The translations under genes were made by a program, and so were the position numbers. Shown here in pieces: positions 34,480-42,964 of a stretch of DNA of 59,936 nucleotides; the first letter of the stretch is position 1, and the number at the start of each line of letters is the position of its first letter. The notes under the pieces were generated by a model. The model ran no database searches. It saw only the letters and a program-made list of their open reading frames with translations, and was not told the origin of the DNA. This DNA is from a bacterium. Lineage in GTDB: Bacteria; Zhuqueibacterota; Zhuqueibacteria; Zhuqueibacterales; Zhuqueibacteraceae. The DNA is taken from assembly GCA_023150945.1 (NCBI GenBank), contig JAKLJX010000033.1, positions 1-59,936 on the forward strand, read 5' to 3'.

Positions 34480-35335
34480 AAGCGTGCCGCAACTTTCGAG
34501 TGTCAACCAACCGGAATCCTCCTCCGCCACCGGCTTGCCTTCGCCACGCTCCTTCTTCTGGCGGCCGGTGTTCACCCTGTGGCAGCGCGAGCTGATGCGC
34601 TTCGTGCGGCAGCGCAGCCGCTTGTTTGGCGCGCTCGGGCAGCCGCTGCTGTTCTGGCTGCTGCTGGGCGCTGGCTTGAGTCCCTCCTTTCAGCCCGCCG
34701 GCGCACCGGAGCATTTGAACTATTTGGAGTACTTTTTCCCCGGCACGATTCTGCTCATCCTGCTGTTCAGCGCGATCTTCACCAACATCTCCATCATCGA
34801 AGACCGTACTTCGGGATTTCTGCAATCCGTGTTGGTGGCGCCGGTTCATCCCGCCGTGCTGGTACTCGGCAAAGTGGGCGGCGGCGCCACGCTGGCGCTG
34901 GTGCAAGCCGTCCTCTTCCTGCTGCTGGCACCGTTGCTCGGCATCGCGCTGACCTGGCGCACGCTGCTCTCCGCCACGCTGGTGCTGGCGCTCAGCGCTG
35001 GCGCCATGACCGCCCTGGGTTTTGCCATTGCCTGGCGCATGGATTCGACACAGGGCTTTCACGTCATCATGAATGTGTTTCTCATTCCGCTGTGGCTGCT
35101 CTCGGGCGCGTTTTTTCCGGCAGCCGGCACGCCGGCGCCGCTGCAGTGGATCATCATGATCAATCCCGTCACCTATTGCCTGGCGGCGCTGCGGCAGTGT
35201 TTGTATGCGCCCGAAATCAGCCGCGCCATGGCGCTGCCGCCGGCCGGCCTCGCCCTGTTGATTACCGTCATTTTTGCGATCGCGATGTTCGGTTTGGCGC
35301 TGTGGTCGCGCCGCCGAGCCTATCGCCTGCCCTGA
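34454..35335 (+). CDS. ABC-2 type transporter permease
   Basis: The 293-residue protein has a polar N-terminus and six predicted spans, with the conserved ABC-2 segments FFPGTILLILLFS and the NPVTYCLAALR near the C-terminus. It pairs with the ATPase encoded by the overlapping upstream gene. Neighbours are a cupredoxin gene and a YHS-thioredoxin gene; ABC pairs of this kind also occur in terminal-oxidase clusters, but no oxidase gene is present here. Confidence 0.9.
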   Translation: MAQQHSEVESVPQLSSVNQPESSSATGLPSPRSFFWRPVFTLWQRELMRFVRQRSRLFGALGQPLLFWLLLGAGLSPSFQPAGAPEHLNYLEYFFPGTILLILLFSAIFTNISIIEDRTSGFLQSVLVAPVHPAVLVLGKVGGGATLALVQAVLFLLLAPLLGIALTWRTLLSATLVLALSAGAMTALGFAIAWRMDSTQGFHVIMNVFLIPLWLLSGAFFPAAGTPAPLQWIIMINPVTYCLAALRQCLYAPEISRAMALPPAGLALLITVIFAIAMFGLALWSRRRAYRLP

Positions 35336-35358
35336 TCAATTCCAAACAACATACAGCC

Positions 35359-36030
35359 ATGAAATACTCCTGCAGACACTTCCTTGCTGCGCTGCTGCTG
35401 TTGCTGGCAACGGCGGCGACTCCCCAAACTCCCGAACAGGCACTGTGCGCGGTCTGCCGCGTGTTGGAAGGCACCACCACACCCGAAAAAGTGGCGGCTT
35501 CCACCATTTACCAAGGCCAAACCTACTACTTCTGCGCCAAACGCTGTCAGGGAATATTCGCGCAGGATCCCGAAGCCTACGTGCCGCCGGTGTTGCCGCG
35601 GCCGGCGCCGTCATTCACTGTGAACACACTGACAGGCGAGGCGGTGACGCTGGCGAATTTCCGCGGCCAGGTTCTTTTGCTCGACTTTTGGGCGACCTGG
35701 TGCAAGCCGTGCGTGCGCACCTTGCCCAGCCTGCAAAAAGTGCATGATCAGTTCGCCGACAGCGGCTTTTCCGTCGTGGGAATTGCCGTCAATGAAAAAG
35801 GCGTCAAGCCGGTGCAATCCTTCCGGCAGAAGCACAAGATCACTTATCCGATTTTCATGGATGCCGCGGACAAGCCGGCATGGGAAACATATCGCGTGAA
35901 AGTGATTCCGGCGATGTTTCTCATCGACCGGCAGGGTCAAATCGTGCAACAATGGGTGAATGAGCCGGATTTCAACGAAGTGACGGCGGCCATTCGCCGG
36001 CTGGTTGCGAAGCCCGAGCCGCGTGATTAG
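35359..36030 (+). CDS. YHS-domain/TlpA-type thioredoxin fusion protein
   Basis: The 223-residue exported protein starts with a signal sequence (residues 8-22). Residues 28-75 look like a YHS metal-binding domain with Cys30, Cys33, Cys59 and Cys63 in CAVC and FCAKRC. Residues 83-220 are a TlpA/ResA-like thioredoxin with the redox centre WCKPC (Cys115, Cys118) and the cis-Pro loop near VIPAMFL. TlpA-like proteins reduce disulphides in the periplasm, for example during cytochrome or copper-centre assembly. A metal-handling cysteine domain fused to a reductase supports such a role here. It starts 23 bases after the permease stop, so it is likely in the same operon. Confidence 0.87.
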   Translation: MKYSCRHFLAALLLLLATAATPQTPEQALCAVCRVLEGTTTPEKVAASTIYQGQTYYFCAKRCQGIFAQDPEAYVPPVLPRPAPSFTVNTLTGEAVTLANFRGQVLLLDFWATWCKPCVRTLPSLQKVHDQFADSGFSVVGIAVNEKGVKPVQSFRQKHKITYPIFMDAADKPAWETYRVKVIPAMFLIDRQGQIVQQWVNEPDFNEVTAAIRRLVAKPEPRD

Positions 36031-36088
36031 TGGTTGAGAGGATTGCTGCAATCCGTTGTTGTTGCCGTATGGCACAAAGGAGAGACCA

Positions 36089-36481
36089 ATGCTGGAACGA
36101 AAGAACATCGCCACCGGCACAAAGTGGGAGCCGGTGGTGGGCTATTCGCGCGCGGTGCGGCTCGGCAACACGATTTGTGTTTCCGGCACGACGGCGACCA
36201 ACGCCGACGGCGGGATCGTCGGCCTCGGTGATCCGTACGCGCAAACCGTGCAGACGATCCGCAACATTCAGACGGCGCTGCAGCACGCCGGCGCCCGCCT
36301 GCAGGACGTGGTGCGCACGCGCATCTATGTCATCAACATCGACGATTGGGAGCAGATCGGCCGCGCCCATGGCGAGTTTTTCGGCGCCATCCGGCCCGCG
36401 ACCAGCATGGTACAGGTGAGCCGCTTGATCATGCCGGAAATGCTGGTCGAGATCGAGGCCGATGCCATCATTTCCTCATAA
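36089..36481 (+). CDS. RidA family protein
   Basis: The 130-residue protein matches the RidA/YjgF/UK114 family, which hydrolyses reactive enamine/imine intermediates. The pocket arginine is in DVVRTRIYV and the C-terminal VEIEADAI is typical. The ATG at 36089 is preceded by AAAGGAGAG; a longer frame begins at 36056. It follows the thioredoxin gene by 58 bases and may be cotranscribed, with no functional link evident. Confidence 0.9.
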   Translation: MLERKNIATGTKWEPVVGYSRAVRLGNTICVSGTTATNADGGIVGLGDPYAQTVQTIRNIQTALQHAGARLQDVVRTRIYVINIDDWEQIGRAHGEFFGAIRPATSMVQVSRLIMPEMLVEIEADAIISS

Positions 36482-36674
36482 CCCGAACGGGACGGAACCG
36501 CAAACGGCAAAATCCACGCAAAGCTGCCGGGAGGCGCAATGCAGACTTGGCTGCAGCCTTCCATGATTAGTGGCAACGGATGATCAAGCGATCATGGCGA
36601 GCCTCTGCGGCCAGGCCTCTCCGCGTGAGTTCTTTTCTCAACCTCGAATGCACTGAAGCTCTGCAGAATTGGCA

Positions 36675-36703
36675 TTGGCATTTCTGCCGGGTTTTCTTAC
36701 CTT
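36675..36703 (+). promoter_or_regulatory. Possible promoter for the adenosine-specific kinase gene
   Basis: TTGGCA (36675-36680) and TACCTT (36698-36703) are separated by 17 bases, about 60 bases before the gene start. The match to the window consensus is moderate. Confidence 0.4.
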
Positions 36704-36760
36704 CCGCGCAACACTCCCCACAATTCTCCTTCACCCCGAACCAAAACCGTGAGGAAGATC

Positions 36761-37252
36761 ATGCGACTCGAAGAGCTCAAGCTCGTCCCCATCGAAAAGC
36801 CCGAGGCGATGAATTTCATTCTCGGGCAAAGCCATTTTATCAAAACGGTTGAAGATCTGCACGAGGCGCTGGTGGCCGCCGTGCCCGGCATCAAGTTTGG
36901 CCTGGCCTTTTGCGAAGCCAGCGGCCCGCGGCTGATCCGCTGGAGCGGGACGGACGAGGAGTGCCTGGCGCTGGCGAAGAAAAATGCGCAAGCGATCGGC
37001 GCCGGCCACAGCTTCATTATTTTCCTCGGCAATGTCTTCCCGATCAACGTGCTCGGCCTCATCCGCAATGTGCCGGAAGTGTGCCGGATCTTCTGCGCCA
37101 CGGCCAACCCGACGCAAGTGATCGTGGCGGAGAGCGCCCAGGGCCGTGGTATTCTCGGCGTGATTGACGGCGAATCGCCGCTGGGCGTGGAAGGCGAAAA
37201 GGAAATCGCGGAACGAAAAGGCTTGTTGCGCCGGTTTGGTTACAAGCTCTGA
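36761..37252 (+). CDS. Adenosine-specific kinase family protein
   Basis: The 163-residue protein is a close match to the PF04008 family, first described from hyperthermophilic archaea. It keeps the block ILGQSHFIKTVEDL, FCEASGPRLIRWSG, NVPEVCRIFCATAN and the ending SPLGVEGEKEI. The family fold binds an adenosine-like ligand, but its reaction in bacteria is not settled. AGGAAG precedes ATG 36761. It stands alone between RidA and convergent minus-strand genes. Confidence 0.9.
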   Translation: MRLEELKLVPIEKPEAMNFILGQSHFIKTVEDLHEALVAAVPGIKFGLAFCEASGPRLIRWSGTDEECLALAKKNAQAIGAGHSFIIFLGNVFPINVLGLIRNVPEVCRIFCATANPTQVIVAESAQGRGILGVIDGESPLGVEGEKEIAERKGLLRRFGYKL

Positions 37253-37264
37253 GTCATCGCATGC

Positions 37265-37291
37265 GGCTGCGCCGACCTGGGCGGCGTAGCC
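37265..37291. terminator. Hairpin between convergent genes
   Basis: GGCTGCGCCG (37265-37274) and CGGCGTAGCC (37282-37291) pair over 10 positions with one G-U wobble in the plus RNA. It is only 12 bases after the adenosine kinase-like stop. No U tract follows. Confidence 0.45.
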
Positions 37292-37296
37292 AGACT

Positions 37297-37512
37297 TCAA
37301 TCATCCTGCGAGGCCGGGGGGCGCGGCTGGTGGCGGTGGGATTCTGCCGGCGGCTGGGGAGCAAGCAGCTTTTCCTGCATCGTCGAAGTGGGTTTGGGTG
37401 GGACAACGGGTGAGCGGCGGTTGCGGCGATAGAGTCTGAGCCACAGGCCGACAAAGACGCCGGCGACCAGCAAACAGGCAAGGGCCACGACCAGCAGTGC
37501 TTGCGCCGTCAT
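37297..37512 (-). CDS. Hypothetical small membrane protein
   Basis: The 71-residue product has one membrane span (about 5-26, ALLVVALACLLVAGVFVGLW) followed by a basic stretch and a proline-rich polar tail. It starts nine bases after the stop of the TPR gene, so the two are probably cotranscribed. It is not recognised; it may be a membrane anchor or partner of the TPR protein. Confidence 0.55.
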   Translation of the reverse strand: MTAQALLVVALACLLVAGVFVGLWLRLYRRNRRSPVVPPKPTSTMQEKLLAPQPPAESHRHQPRPPASQDD

Positions 37513-37521
37513 GCCCCTGCC

Positions 37522-38031
37522 TCAATTCAGATTCGCCCGCAGGCGTTCTACGGCCTTGCGGGCTACGGTATAATCCGGCCGTATGGCGAGCGCGGCTTCA
37601 TAGTGCTCGAGCGCGCGCGGCCACAGCAACTTCCGCTCGAAGATCAAGCCGAGATTGGCATGGGGAAATTCGCGGTTTTCGTAGCGCGGGGCGGACATGG
37701 CCCGCCGCAGCCAGGGGATCGCCTCCTCGAGTTTTCCCATCTCCATCAAATAGACCCCGATGTCGTTGTAGGGATTGCCGAAATCCGAATCGAGCTGGAT
37801 CGCGCGCCGGCATTCGGCAATCGCTTCCTCCAGGCGTCCCATCATGCTGTAGGTCCAACCCAAGAACGTATGCGCTTCCGCGGTCGGCGCGATTTCCAGA
37901 GATTTCTTGTAATGCGCGGCCGCCTGTTCCAAATGCCCCCGCATTTGCATCTCATATGCAATGCGAAAGAAGCGCAACGCCTCGTCTCTCAGTCTTTCCA
38001 TGATTGGATCACGGGCGGATTCAGGGTTCAA
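37522..38031 (-). CDS. Tetratricopeptide repeat protein
   Basis: The 169-residue soluble protein consists of about four TPR units. Examples are the helices around GHLEQAAAHYKKSLEIAP, GRLEEAIAECRRAIQLD, GKLEEAIPWLRRAM and ALEHYEAALAIRP. It has no signal peptide. TPRs mediate protein contacts, so it is probably a scaffold. It lies 12 bases after the subtilase gene stop on the same strand. Confidence 0.85.
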   Translation of the reverse strand: MNPESARDPIMERLRDEALRFFRIAYEMQMRGHLEQAAAHYKKSLEIAPTAEAHTFLGWTYSMMGRLEEAIAECRRAIQLDSDFGNPYNDIGVYLMEMGKLEEAIPWLRRAMSAPRYENREFPHANLGLIFERKLLWPRALEHYEAALAIRPDYTVARKAVERLRANLN

Positions 38032-38043
38032 GTGCAGCCGGCG

Positions 38044-40164
38044 TCACCGCAAGAGCAGGAGTTTTTTGCGCGCGGTTGCCTGCGGCGTGCGGATGACGTA
38101 GAAATAGACGCCGCTCGCAAGCAGGCGGCCGCGGCTGTCACGGCCGTCCCAGCTTATTTCCGAACGGCCGGCTTCGCGCGGGGCGGACAACAAGGTACGT
38201 ACCTCCTGGCCCAGCATGTTGTAGATGCGGATATTCACCGGCGCCGCTTCGGTGAGCGTGAAGCCGATCACCGTCGCCGCGTTACCGGTAGAAACCCGAA
38301 ACGGATTGGGCGTGTTTTGTTCCAGCACAAAACTTGTGGGCGGCTTGGGCGGCCGGCTGCCGACTTCCAGCGTGCCGTCGCGCCGCACGAGAAAATCACC
38401 TTGCGGTGAATTGCGCGGATAGGTGACGCGGCCGAAACCGTTGTCCTCCGCGGTAAAGTGAATCTGGAAGTGCGCCGTATCCGAGGCCGGTTTGGGAATC
38501 CGGCCGGCGAAGGCAATCGAATCAACCGGCGCCAGCGTCGCGCTGCTGTAGTTCGTGCTGCCGCGCTCGGCATACCAAACCTGCACGCTGCCCGGCACCA
38601 GGCCGTCGCGCGAAAGAATGCGAATCGTGACCTGCAGTTCGCCGTTGGTGGAGCTGATTTCAGGAAGATTGCTGAACGCCGGACCGAGCGCCGTGACCGC
38701 CGCGCGCGCATTCAGAATGCCATAGCCGTAATCATTGTTGGGCGTGGCGGCGAGGCTGCCGGTGCTGTGCAGCACACTCATCATCTGCTGCGGCGTGACC
38801 TCCGGATGCGCCGAAAGGATTTGCGCGACCACGCCCGCGGTCAACGGGCAGGAGAAAGAAGTGCCGCTGACGAAGCCGTAGCTGTTGGGCGCGCCGATCA
38901 CCACGGCTTGCACGCCGATGCCCATGGCCATCACATCGGGTTTGATGCGGCCGTCCGCGGTCGGGCCGCGGCCCGAGAAGCCGACAATCTCGCCCGCCGC
39001 GTTGACCGCGCCCGCGGCAATCACGTTCGGGCCGTCCGCCGGCGCCGTGATGATGCGCCAACTGTCGTCACCCTCATTGCCCGCGCTGTTGACCACGATC
39101 ACGCCCTTGCCGGCCGCAATTTCCGCGGCCTTGGTGATGATGGCGGTTTTGCCGTCCATGTCCGCGGGGGAATAACCCGCCTGCCCCTGGTCGAAGGTGC
39201 TGTAGCCCAGCGAGGTCGAAGTCACCTGAACGCCCAATTGCTCCATCCACTCGATGCCCGCCACCCAGAAATCCTCTTCGGCATGCGTTTCCGAGGTGAT
39301 GTTTTCCGTTTTGGCAAACAGAAAATCGGCATCGAAGGCCGGGCCGATCAGTTGCCCTTCTTTGAAACCGCCCAGCACCGAGAGCGTTTCCGTGCCGTGG
39401 CTGTCCTGGCCGGGCGGATCACCCGACTGATTGCGTGTAACCTTGTCATTGCGGATGAAATCGCGCTCGCCGAGCACGCGGTTTTTCAGATGTTGAAAGG
39501 CCTCATGCTCCTGCCAGCGAAAGCCGGAGTCGAACATGCCCACCAGCACGCCACGGCCGGTGATGCCGGCATCATGCAAATCCGTGGCGCGGATCTGTTC
39601 CATTTGCGTCAGTGAGGTGCCATAGGAATAACGATGCGGCGCCGCCGGCTTTCGCAAGCTTGCCGGCGGTTGTTCCAGCGTTTTGACTGGCGGCGTTCGC
39701 AAGCGGCTCACCGGCCGCACGGAGGCAACGCTGGCGAGTTGCTCGACCGCTGCCCTCTGCGCCGGCGTGGCGGCTACACTCACCGCATTCAACCAGCGCG
39801 ACACCGTGATGGGCGTCAGGCCGAGGGCCGCCAGCTCTTTGAGATAAGGTTCGTACACGTCCAGGTCGTAGGCATCGACCAGTTGGCTCTCGCCGGCGAC
39901 CCTGGCGCGGCGCTGCAAAGCGCGCTCAGAAAGCCGCGACTTCGCTTCCTGCAACGCGGCCGCACTTTTGGCCAGCGCGGTCGGGCCTTTATCCTTGAAA
40001 AATATCCAAAACTTTTCTGATTGCTCCGCCTGCTCCTGGGATTGGGCGGACGGCGCGCCGAAATCCGGGGTGCCGGCAGAAAACGTGTCAGGCAGGAAAA
40101 ACAGCGAGAGCAAAGTGGCGAGCGACACGAAGAAAAAGGGGCGCTGAGACAAGCGGTACCTCAT
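38044..40164 (-). CDS. Secreted subtilisin-like protease with a Por/FlgD-type C-terminal domain
   Basis: The 706-residue protein has a signal peptide (residues 1-30), a propeptide (about 50-155) and an S8 protease domain. The triad is Asp212 in GMFDSG, His256 in DSHGTE and Ser436 in SGTSFSCP, so it should be active. After a beta-rich region (500-620) it ends with a FlgD-like Ig domain (about 620-706), including PNPFR, GQEVRTL, GVYFYV and the terminal KKLLLLR. This tail serves for export or surface attachment in FCB bacteria with type IX secretion, but no type IX gene is in the window. Confidence 0.93.
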   Translation of the reverse strand: MRYRLSQRPFFFVSLATLLSLFFLPDTFSAGTPDFGAPSAQSQEQAEQSEKFWIFFKDKGPTALAKSAAALQEAKSRLSERALQRRARVAGESQLVDAYDLDVYEPYLKELAALGLTPITVSRWLNAVSVAATPAQRAAVEQLASVASVRPVSRLRTPPVKTLEQPPASLRKPAAPHRYSYGTSLTQMEQIRATDLHDAGITGRGVLVGMFDSGFRWQEHEAFQHLKNRVLGERDFIRNDKVTRNQSGDPPGQDSHGTETLSVLGGFKEGQLIGPAFDADFLFAKTENITSETHAEEDFWVAGIEWMEQLGVQVTSTSLGYSTFDQGQAGYSPADMDGKTAIITKAAEIAAGKGVIVVNSAGNEGDDSWRIITAPADGPNVIAAGAVNAAGEIVGFSGRGPTADGRIKPDVMAMGIGVQAVVIGAPNSYGFVSGTSFSCPLTAGVVAQILSAHPEVTPQQMMSVLHSTGSLAATPNNDYGYGILNARAAVTALGPAFSNLPEISSTNGELQVTIRILSRDGLVPGSVQVWYAERGSTNYSSATLAPVDSIAFAGRIPKPASDTAHFQIHFTAEDNGFGRVTYPRNSPQGDFLVRRDGTLEVGSRPPKPPTSFVLEQNTPNPFRVSTGNAATVIGFTLTEAAPVNIRIYNMLGQEVRTLLSAPREAGRSEISWDGRDSRGRLLASGVYFYVIRTPQATARKKLLLLR

Positions 40165-40335
40165 AGGATTGATCGTTTACTGGTTTAGATGATTCAGAAG
40201 CGTCAGCGGCGCGCTGCTGGAACCCGCCCCGGTGCGATTGCCCTCCGCTCCGCACGCGCATTCTCGCGTTCTCTTCCAACAACGCCGCCGACGATCCGAA
40301 AATTTCGCCTTCACGGCAACAGTTGCTTGTGGGCC

Positions 40336-40364
40336 AAAATAGAAAAACAGCCTAGCAAAAGCAA
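40336..40364 (-). promoter_or_regulatory. Possible promoter for the subtilase gene
   Basis: On the minus strand TTGCTT (40364-40359) and TATTTT (40341-40336) are 17 bases apart. The leader to ATG 40164 would be about 165 nt. Confidence 0.45.
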
Positions 40365-40644
40365 GGGGCAAAACCGCGAGTGACGAAGCGCCTTGACACG
40401 ATGACGGAGAGCCTGCGGCGGGAGGCAAGCGGCCGCCTGCGCCGCTGCCGGGTCAGGGTGTCAAAAATAAAAAACCGGGTTCCACTTGGTTGTAGAATCC
40501 GGCTCTGGCAGGCAATTCGAGGGTCGCGACGGTGCTTGGCGCAGCCGCAATCGCGTTTCTGGAAACTCTGGGGTATTTGATGGAACGGCCAAGCCCTGGC
40601 GGGAGCACTTTTGTGCAGTGCCTGCAATTTCGAACGGACGCCCG
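40365..40644. other. Intergenic region containing repeat family 1
   Basis: This stretch between the subtilase and receiver genes has no supported gene. Its notable content is the repeat copy at 40560-40613. Together with 40165-40364 it forms a gene-free gap of 480 bases. Confidence 0.5.
40560..40613 (+). repeat. Dispersed intergenic repeat, family 1, copy B
   Basis: This 54-base unit matches the reverse complement of 29613-29667 at 45 of 54 positions without gaps. It sits between two minus-strand genes. Function is unknown. Confidence 0.65.
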
Positions 40645-41091
40645 CTAGAGCAGCTCGTTCGGACTCAAGGCCACAGCGGCCTCCGGCTCGTCGCTGCCAG
40701 CGGTTTCCAGGGTGAAGGGGGTTGGCAAGGCGAGCAGGCGATTGACGCGCGCCAGCAATTCATCCGCCTCGACGTGACGATCGACCCAGCCATCGGCGCC
40801 GCTCTCCTGCAGCGAGCAGCCCAGGCGTTCGTCGCTGGCGACAATGGCGAGCACGCGCACGCGGCGGTGTTTGTGTTTGATCTTCTGAATCAGCTTGCAG
40901 GCGGTTTTGCCGTCTTGATTGAAACGGCTGTAATGCGCATCTAGCAGCAGCAAATCCGGCCGCTTGCGGCGCAAGAGCCGCATCAACGTCACTTCGTCCT
41001 CGGCAATGTCGATGCGATAACTCGCACACAGCGCCAGATACATGCGCATCTGAGATTCGAGGTCGTCGTTGAGAATGATGATTCGGTCCAT
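40645..41091 (-). CDS. Atypical response regulator receiver protein
   Basis: The 148-residue product is a single receiver-type domain with no output domain. The acidic pair Asp9/Asp10, the phosphorylation site Asp51 in LLLLDAHYS and Ser86 are present, but the conserved lysine appears to be replaced near Arg105 (GWVDRHV). Loss of that lysine often means altered phosphorylation signalling. The ATG 41091 begins MDRIIILNDD; the frame upstream is not protein-like. No histidine kinase is adjacent. Residues 125-148 are an acidic tail. Confidence 0.8.
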   Translation of the reverse strand: MDRIIILNDDLESQMRMYLALCASYRIDIAEDEVTLMRLLRRKRPDLLLLDAHYSRFNQDGKTACKLIQKIKHKHRRVRVLAIVASDERLGCSLQESGADGWVDRHVEADELLARVNRLLALPTPFTLETAGSDEPEAAVALSPNELL

Positions 41092-41194
41092 AGTCGCAGC
41101 CCACGCTCTCGTTCGGCGAACTCTCTTCCCGGCAATCTGTCGCAACAGTGCCGAGCGCAAAACCTGCGCACAGATTTCCTGCGGTTAAGAGAAT

Positions 41195-41223
41195 GCAATC
41201 GTTTGGCTAAACAGTAGTGTCAA
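41195..41223 (-). promoter_or_regulatory. Possible promoter for the receiver gene
   Basis: On the minus strand a perfect TTGACA (41223-41218) is followed after 17 bases by GATTGC (41200-41195). The -10 box is weak. The leader to ATG 41091 would be about 95 nt. Confidence 0.35.
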
Positions 41224-41254
41224 CCCGGCGGGAATGCGGAAAGCGGTGGGCGGC

Positions 41255-42097
41255 TCAGAAGGGTGACAGCGGCGTGTTCAAGAACGTGGGAATTTGAATT
41301 TCTTCCTCGCAGTAGCGGAAGAACAGGCGCAAGCCCGCCACCAACACCAGCACGGCGGCGAGCAACAGCAGCGGATGCACGTGGCCGTGCCACTGCATCA
41401 GCGGATTGTTGGCGTCCTGCGTGAGATTGTTGAGCAGCAGCGCGGTGAGATTGTTTTGCGCGTGCACGATCGCGCCGGGAATGATCGAGTCACTCTTCCA
41501 GGCCAGCACGCCGAGAAAGAAGGCGATGAAGATGAACTGCACGAACCACCAGGGATTCAAATGCACCGCGCCGAAGAGAATTGCGGTGATGAAAATGGCG
41601 TAGGCCGGCTGGTGCCGCTCTTCAAAGGCATTCTGCACGAAGCCGCGAAACAGCATTTCTTCGAACACGCCGGCAAACAGCACCGCGGCGAGCAGCATGA
41701 TGATCCAATCCAGCGTGCTGTTGGCCTGCAAAGTCCGCTGCAGGATTGCCTCCCATTGTTCGGGAAAAGGCAGCAGCACACTCACCAGGCGATCCACTTC
41801 GAAGGCGAGCACGGTAATGGCCAGCCCCAGGGCCACGGTCACCCCCACCACGCGCCAGCTCACCGGGTTGAGGCGGAACACCGTGCGCGGCGAAAGTTTT
41901 TTGTGGCGCAGGTAGAGATAAGCCGGCACCAGCAGCGACAACTCGCCGAACAGCAGCGGCCACTTGGTGAGCGTGCGCTCGCTCAGAAATCCGGCGATGA
42001 CCAGGGGAATGGAGGAAAGCAGGAGAACAATGCCGACGCCGCGCAGAGGAGGATAAAGGGCAGCGGTCGCAGCGGGCGGGGTTGCTTCAGATCGCAT
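41255..42097 (-). CDS. CPBP family intramembrane metalloprotease
   Basis: The 280-residue membrane protein has about eight spans and the CPBP (Abi) motifs: FEEMLFRGF, then FGAVHLNPWW and the later His in PGAIVHAQNNL. These residues form the glutamate/histidine site of Rce1-like proteases. The substrate is unknown. It begins three bases after the stop of the upstream methyltransferase gene, so the two are cotranscribed. Confidence 0.9.
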   Translation of the reverse strand: MRSEATPPAATAALYPPLRGVGIVLLLSSIPLVIAGFLSERTLTKWPLLFGELSLLVPAYLYLRHKKLSPRTVFRLNPVSWRVVGVTVALGLAITVLAFEVDRLVSVLLPFPEQWEAILQRTLQANSTLDWIIMLLAAVLFAGVFEEMLFRGFVQNAFEERHQPAYAIFITAILFGAVHLNPWWFVQFIFIAFFLGVLAWKSDSIIPGAIVHAQNNLTALLLNNLTQDANNPLMQWHGHVHPLLLLAAVLVLVAGLRLFFRYCEEEIQIPTFLNTPLSPF

Positions 42098-42100
42098 GGT

Positions 42101-42883
42101 TCACCGGCACATTTCCGCCAGCAGAATGGCCGCGGCAATCGCGACATTGAGCGAGTCGCCGCCGCCGCGTTTGGGAATGGAAACGCGATGCTGGATGATC
42201 TCTTTGAGCTGCGGGGAGAGTCCTTCGATTTCATCGCCCAACACCAGCACTTTCTTGGCGGAAAAGCGCAAGGTCGTGTAGGGAAAATCGCCGGACTGAT
42301 CCGCGCCGTAAAGCACGCAGCCGAACATCTGGAATTTGCGCAACAGGCCGACGACATCTTCGACTTCGTGGATCGCCAGCCGGAACAGCGCGCCCATGCT
42401 GGCGCGCACGACTTTGGGATTGTATACCTCGACGCAGGTGGTGCCCACGATGATGCCGTCCACGCCCAGCCAGTCCGCGGTCCGCAAGATCGTGCCGAGG
42501 TTGCCGGGGTCATGGAGTTTTTCGATCGCCACCCACAAGCTGCGCGGCACCTGCTTCATTTGCTCCAGCGGATCGAGGGCGGGCGGCCGCTTGCGCACAA
42601 CCGCGACAATCCCCTGCGAGTTCTTGGTGTCGGAAAGATTAGCGAACGCCTCGACGCCGACTTCTTCGACCGGCAGGCCGCGCTGCTGCGCCAGCTTCAA
42701 CGCCTGATGCGAGCGCAGCGAGTTGAGCAGCGAGGGGCAAGAGATGATGTGTTCAATCTCCCAACCCGATTGGATCGCTTCTTCACAGACGCGGCCGCCT
42801 TCCGCCAGGAAGCATTGCGTCTCTTCACGGTATTTCTTCTGCAGCAACCGGGTGATGGATTTCAAATCAGCTTTGGAAAGCAT
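42101..42883 (-). CDS. TrmH/SpoU family RNA methyltransferase
   Basis: The 260-residue protein has an N-terminal substrate-binding domain (about 1-95) and a SPOUT knot domain. The family motifs are ALEKLHDPGNLGTILRTA-like (here AIEKLHDPGNLGTILRT), VLGDEIEGLS and the C-terminal SIPKRGGGDSLNVAIAAAIL. It should methylate a ribose 2'-OH in rRNA or tRNA with S-adenosylmethionine; the exact target is not clear. It lies directly upstream of the CPBP protease gene. Confidence 0.93.
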   Translation of the reverse strand: MLSKADLKSITRLLQKKYREETQCFLAEGGRVCEEAIQSGWEIEHIISCPSLLNSLRSHQALKLAQQRGLPVEEVGVEAFANLSDTKNSQGIVAVVRKRPPALDPLEQMKQVPRSLWVAIEKLHDPGNLGTILRTADWLGVDGIIVGTTCVEVYNPKVVRASMGALFRLAIHEVEDVVGLLRKFQMFGCVLYGADQSGDFPYTTLRFSAKKVLVLGDEIEGLSPQLKEIIQHRVSIPKRGGGDSLNVAIAAAILLAEMCR

Positions 42884-42964
42884 AGGAGGACAGACGGGCT
42901 AGGTGCTGAGCAGGAAAGCAAGCGGTGTGGACTTCAATGCCGCCACCGGGCAGCCCCGCGACGA

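Noticed and set aside
33532-35335. Assigning the ABC pair to cytochrome oxidase assembly or drug export
   Set aside because: No oxidase subunits, Sco-like protein or drug genes are in the window. The sequence supports only ABC-2 export, so a specific substrate was not given.
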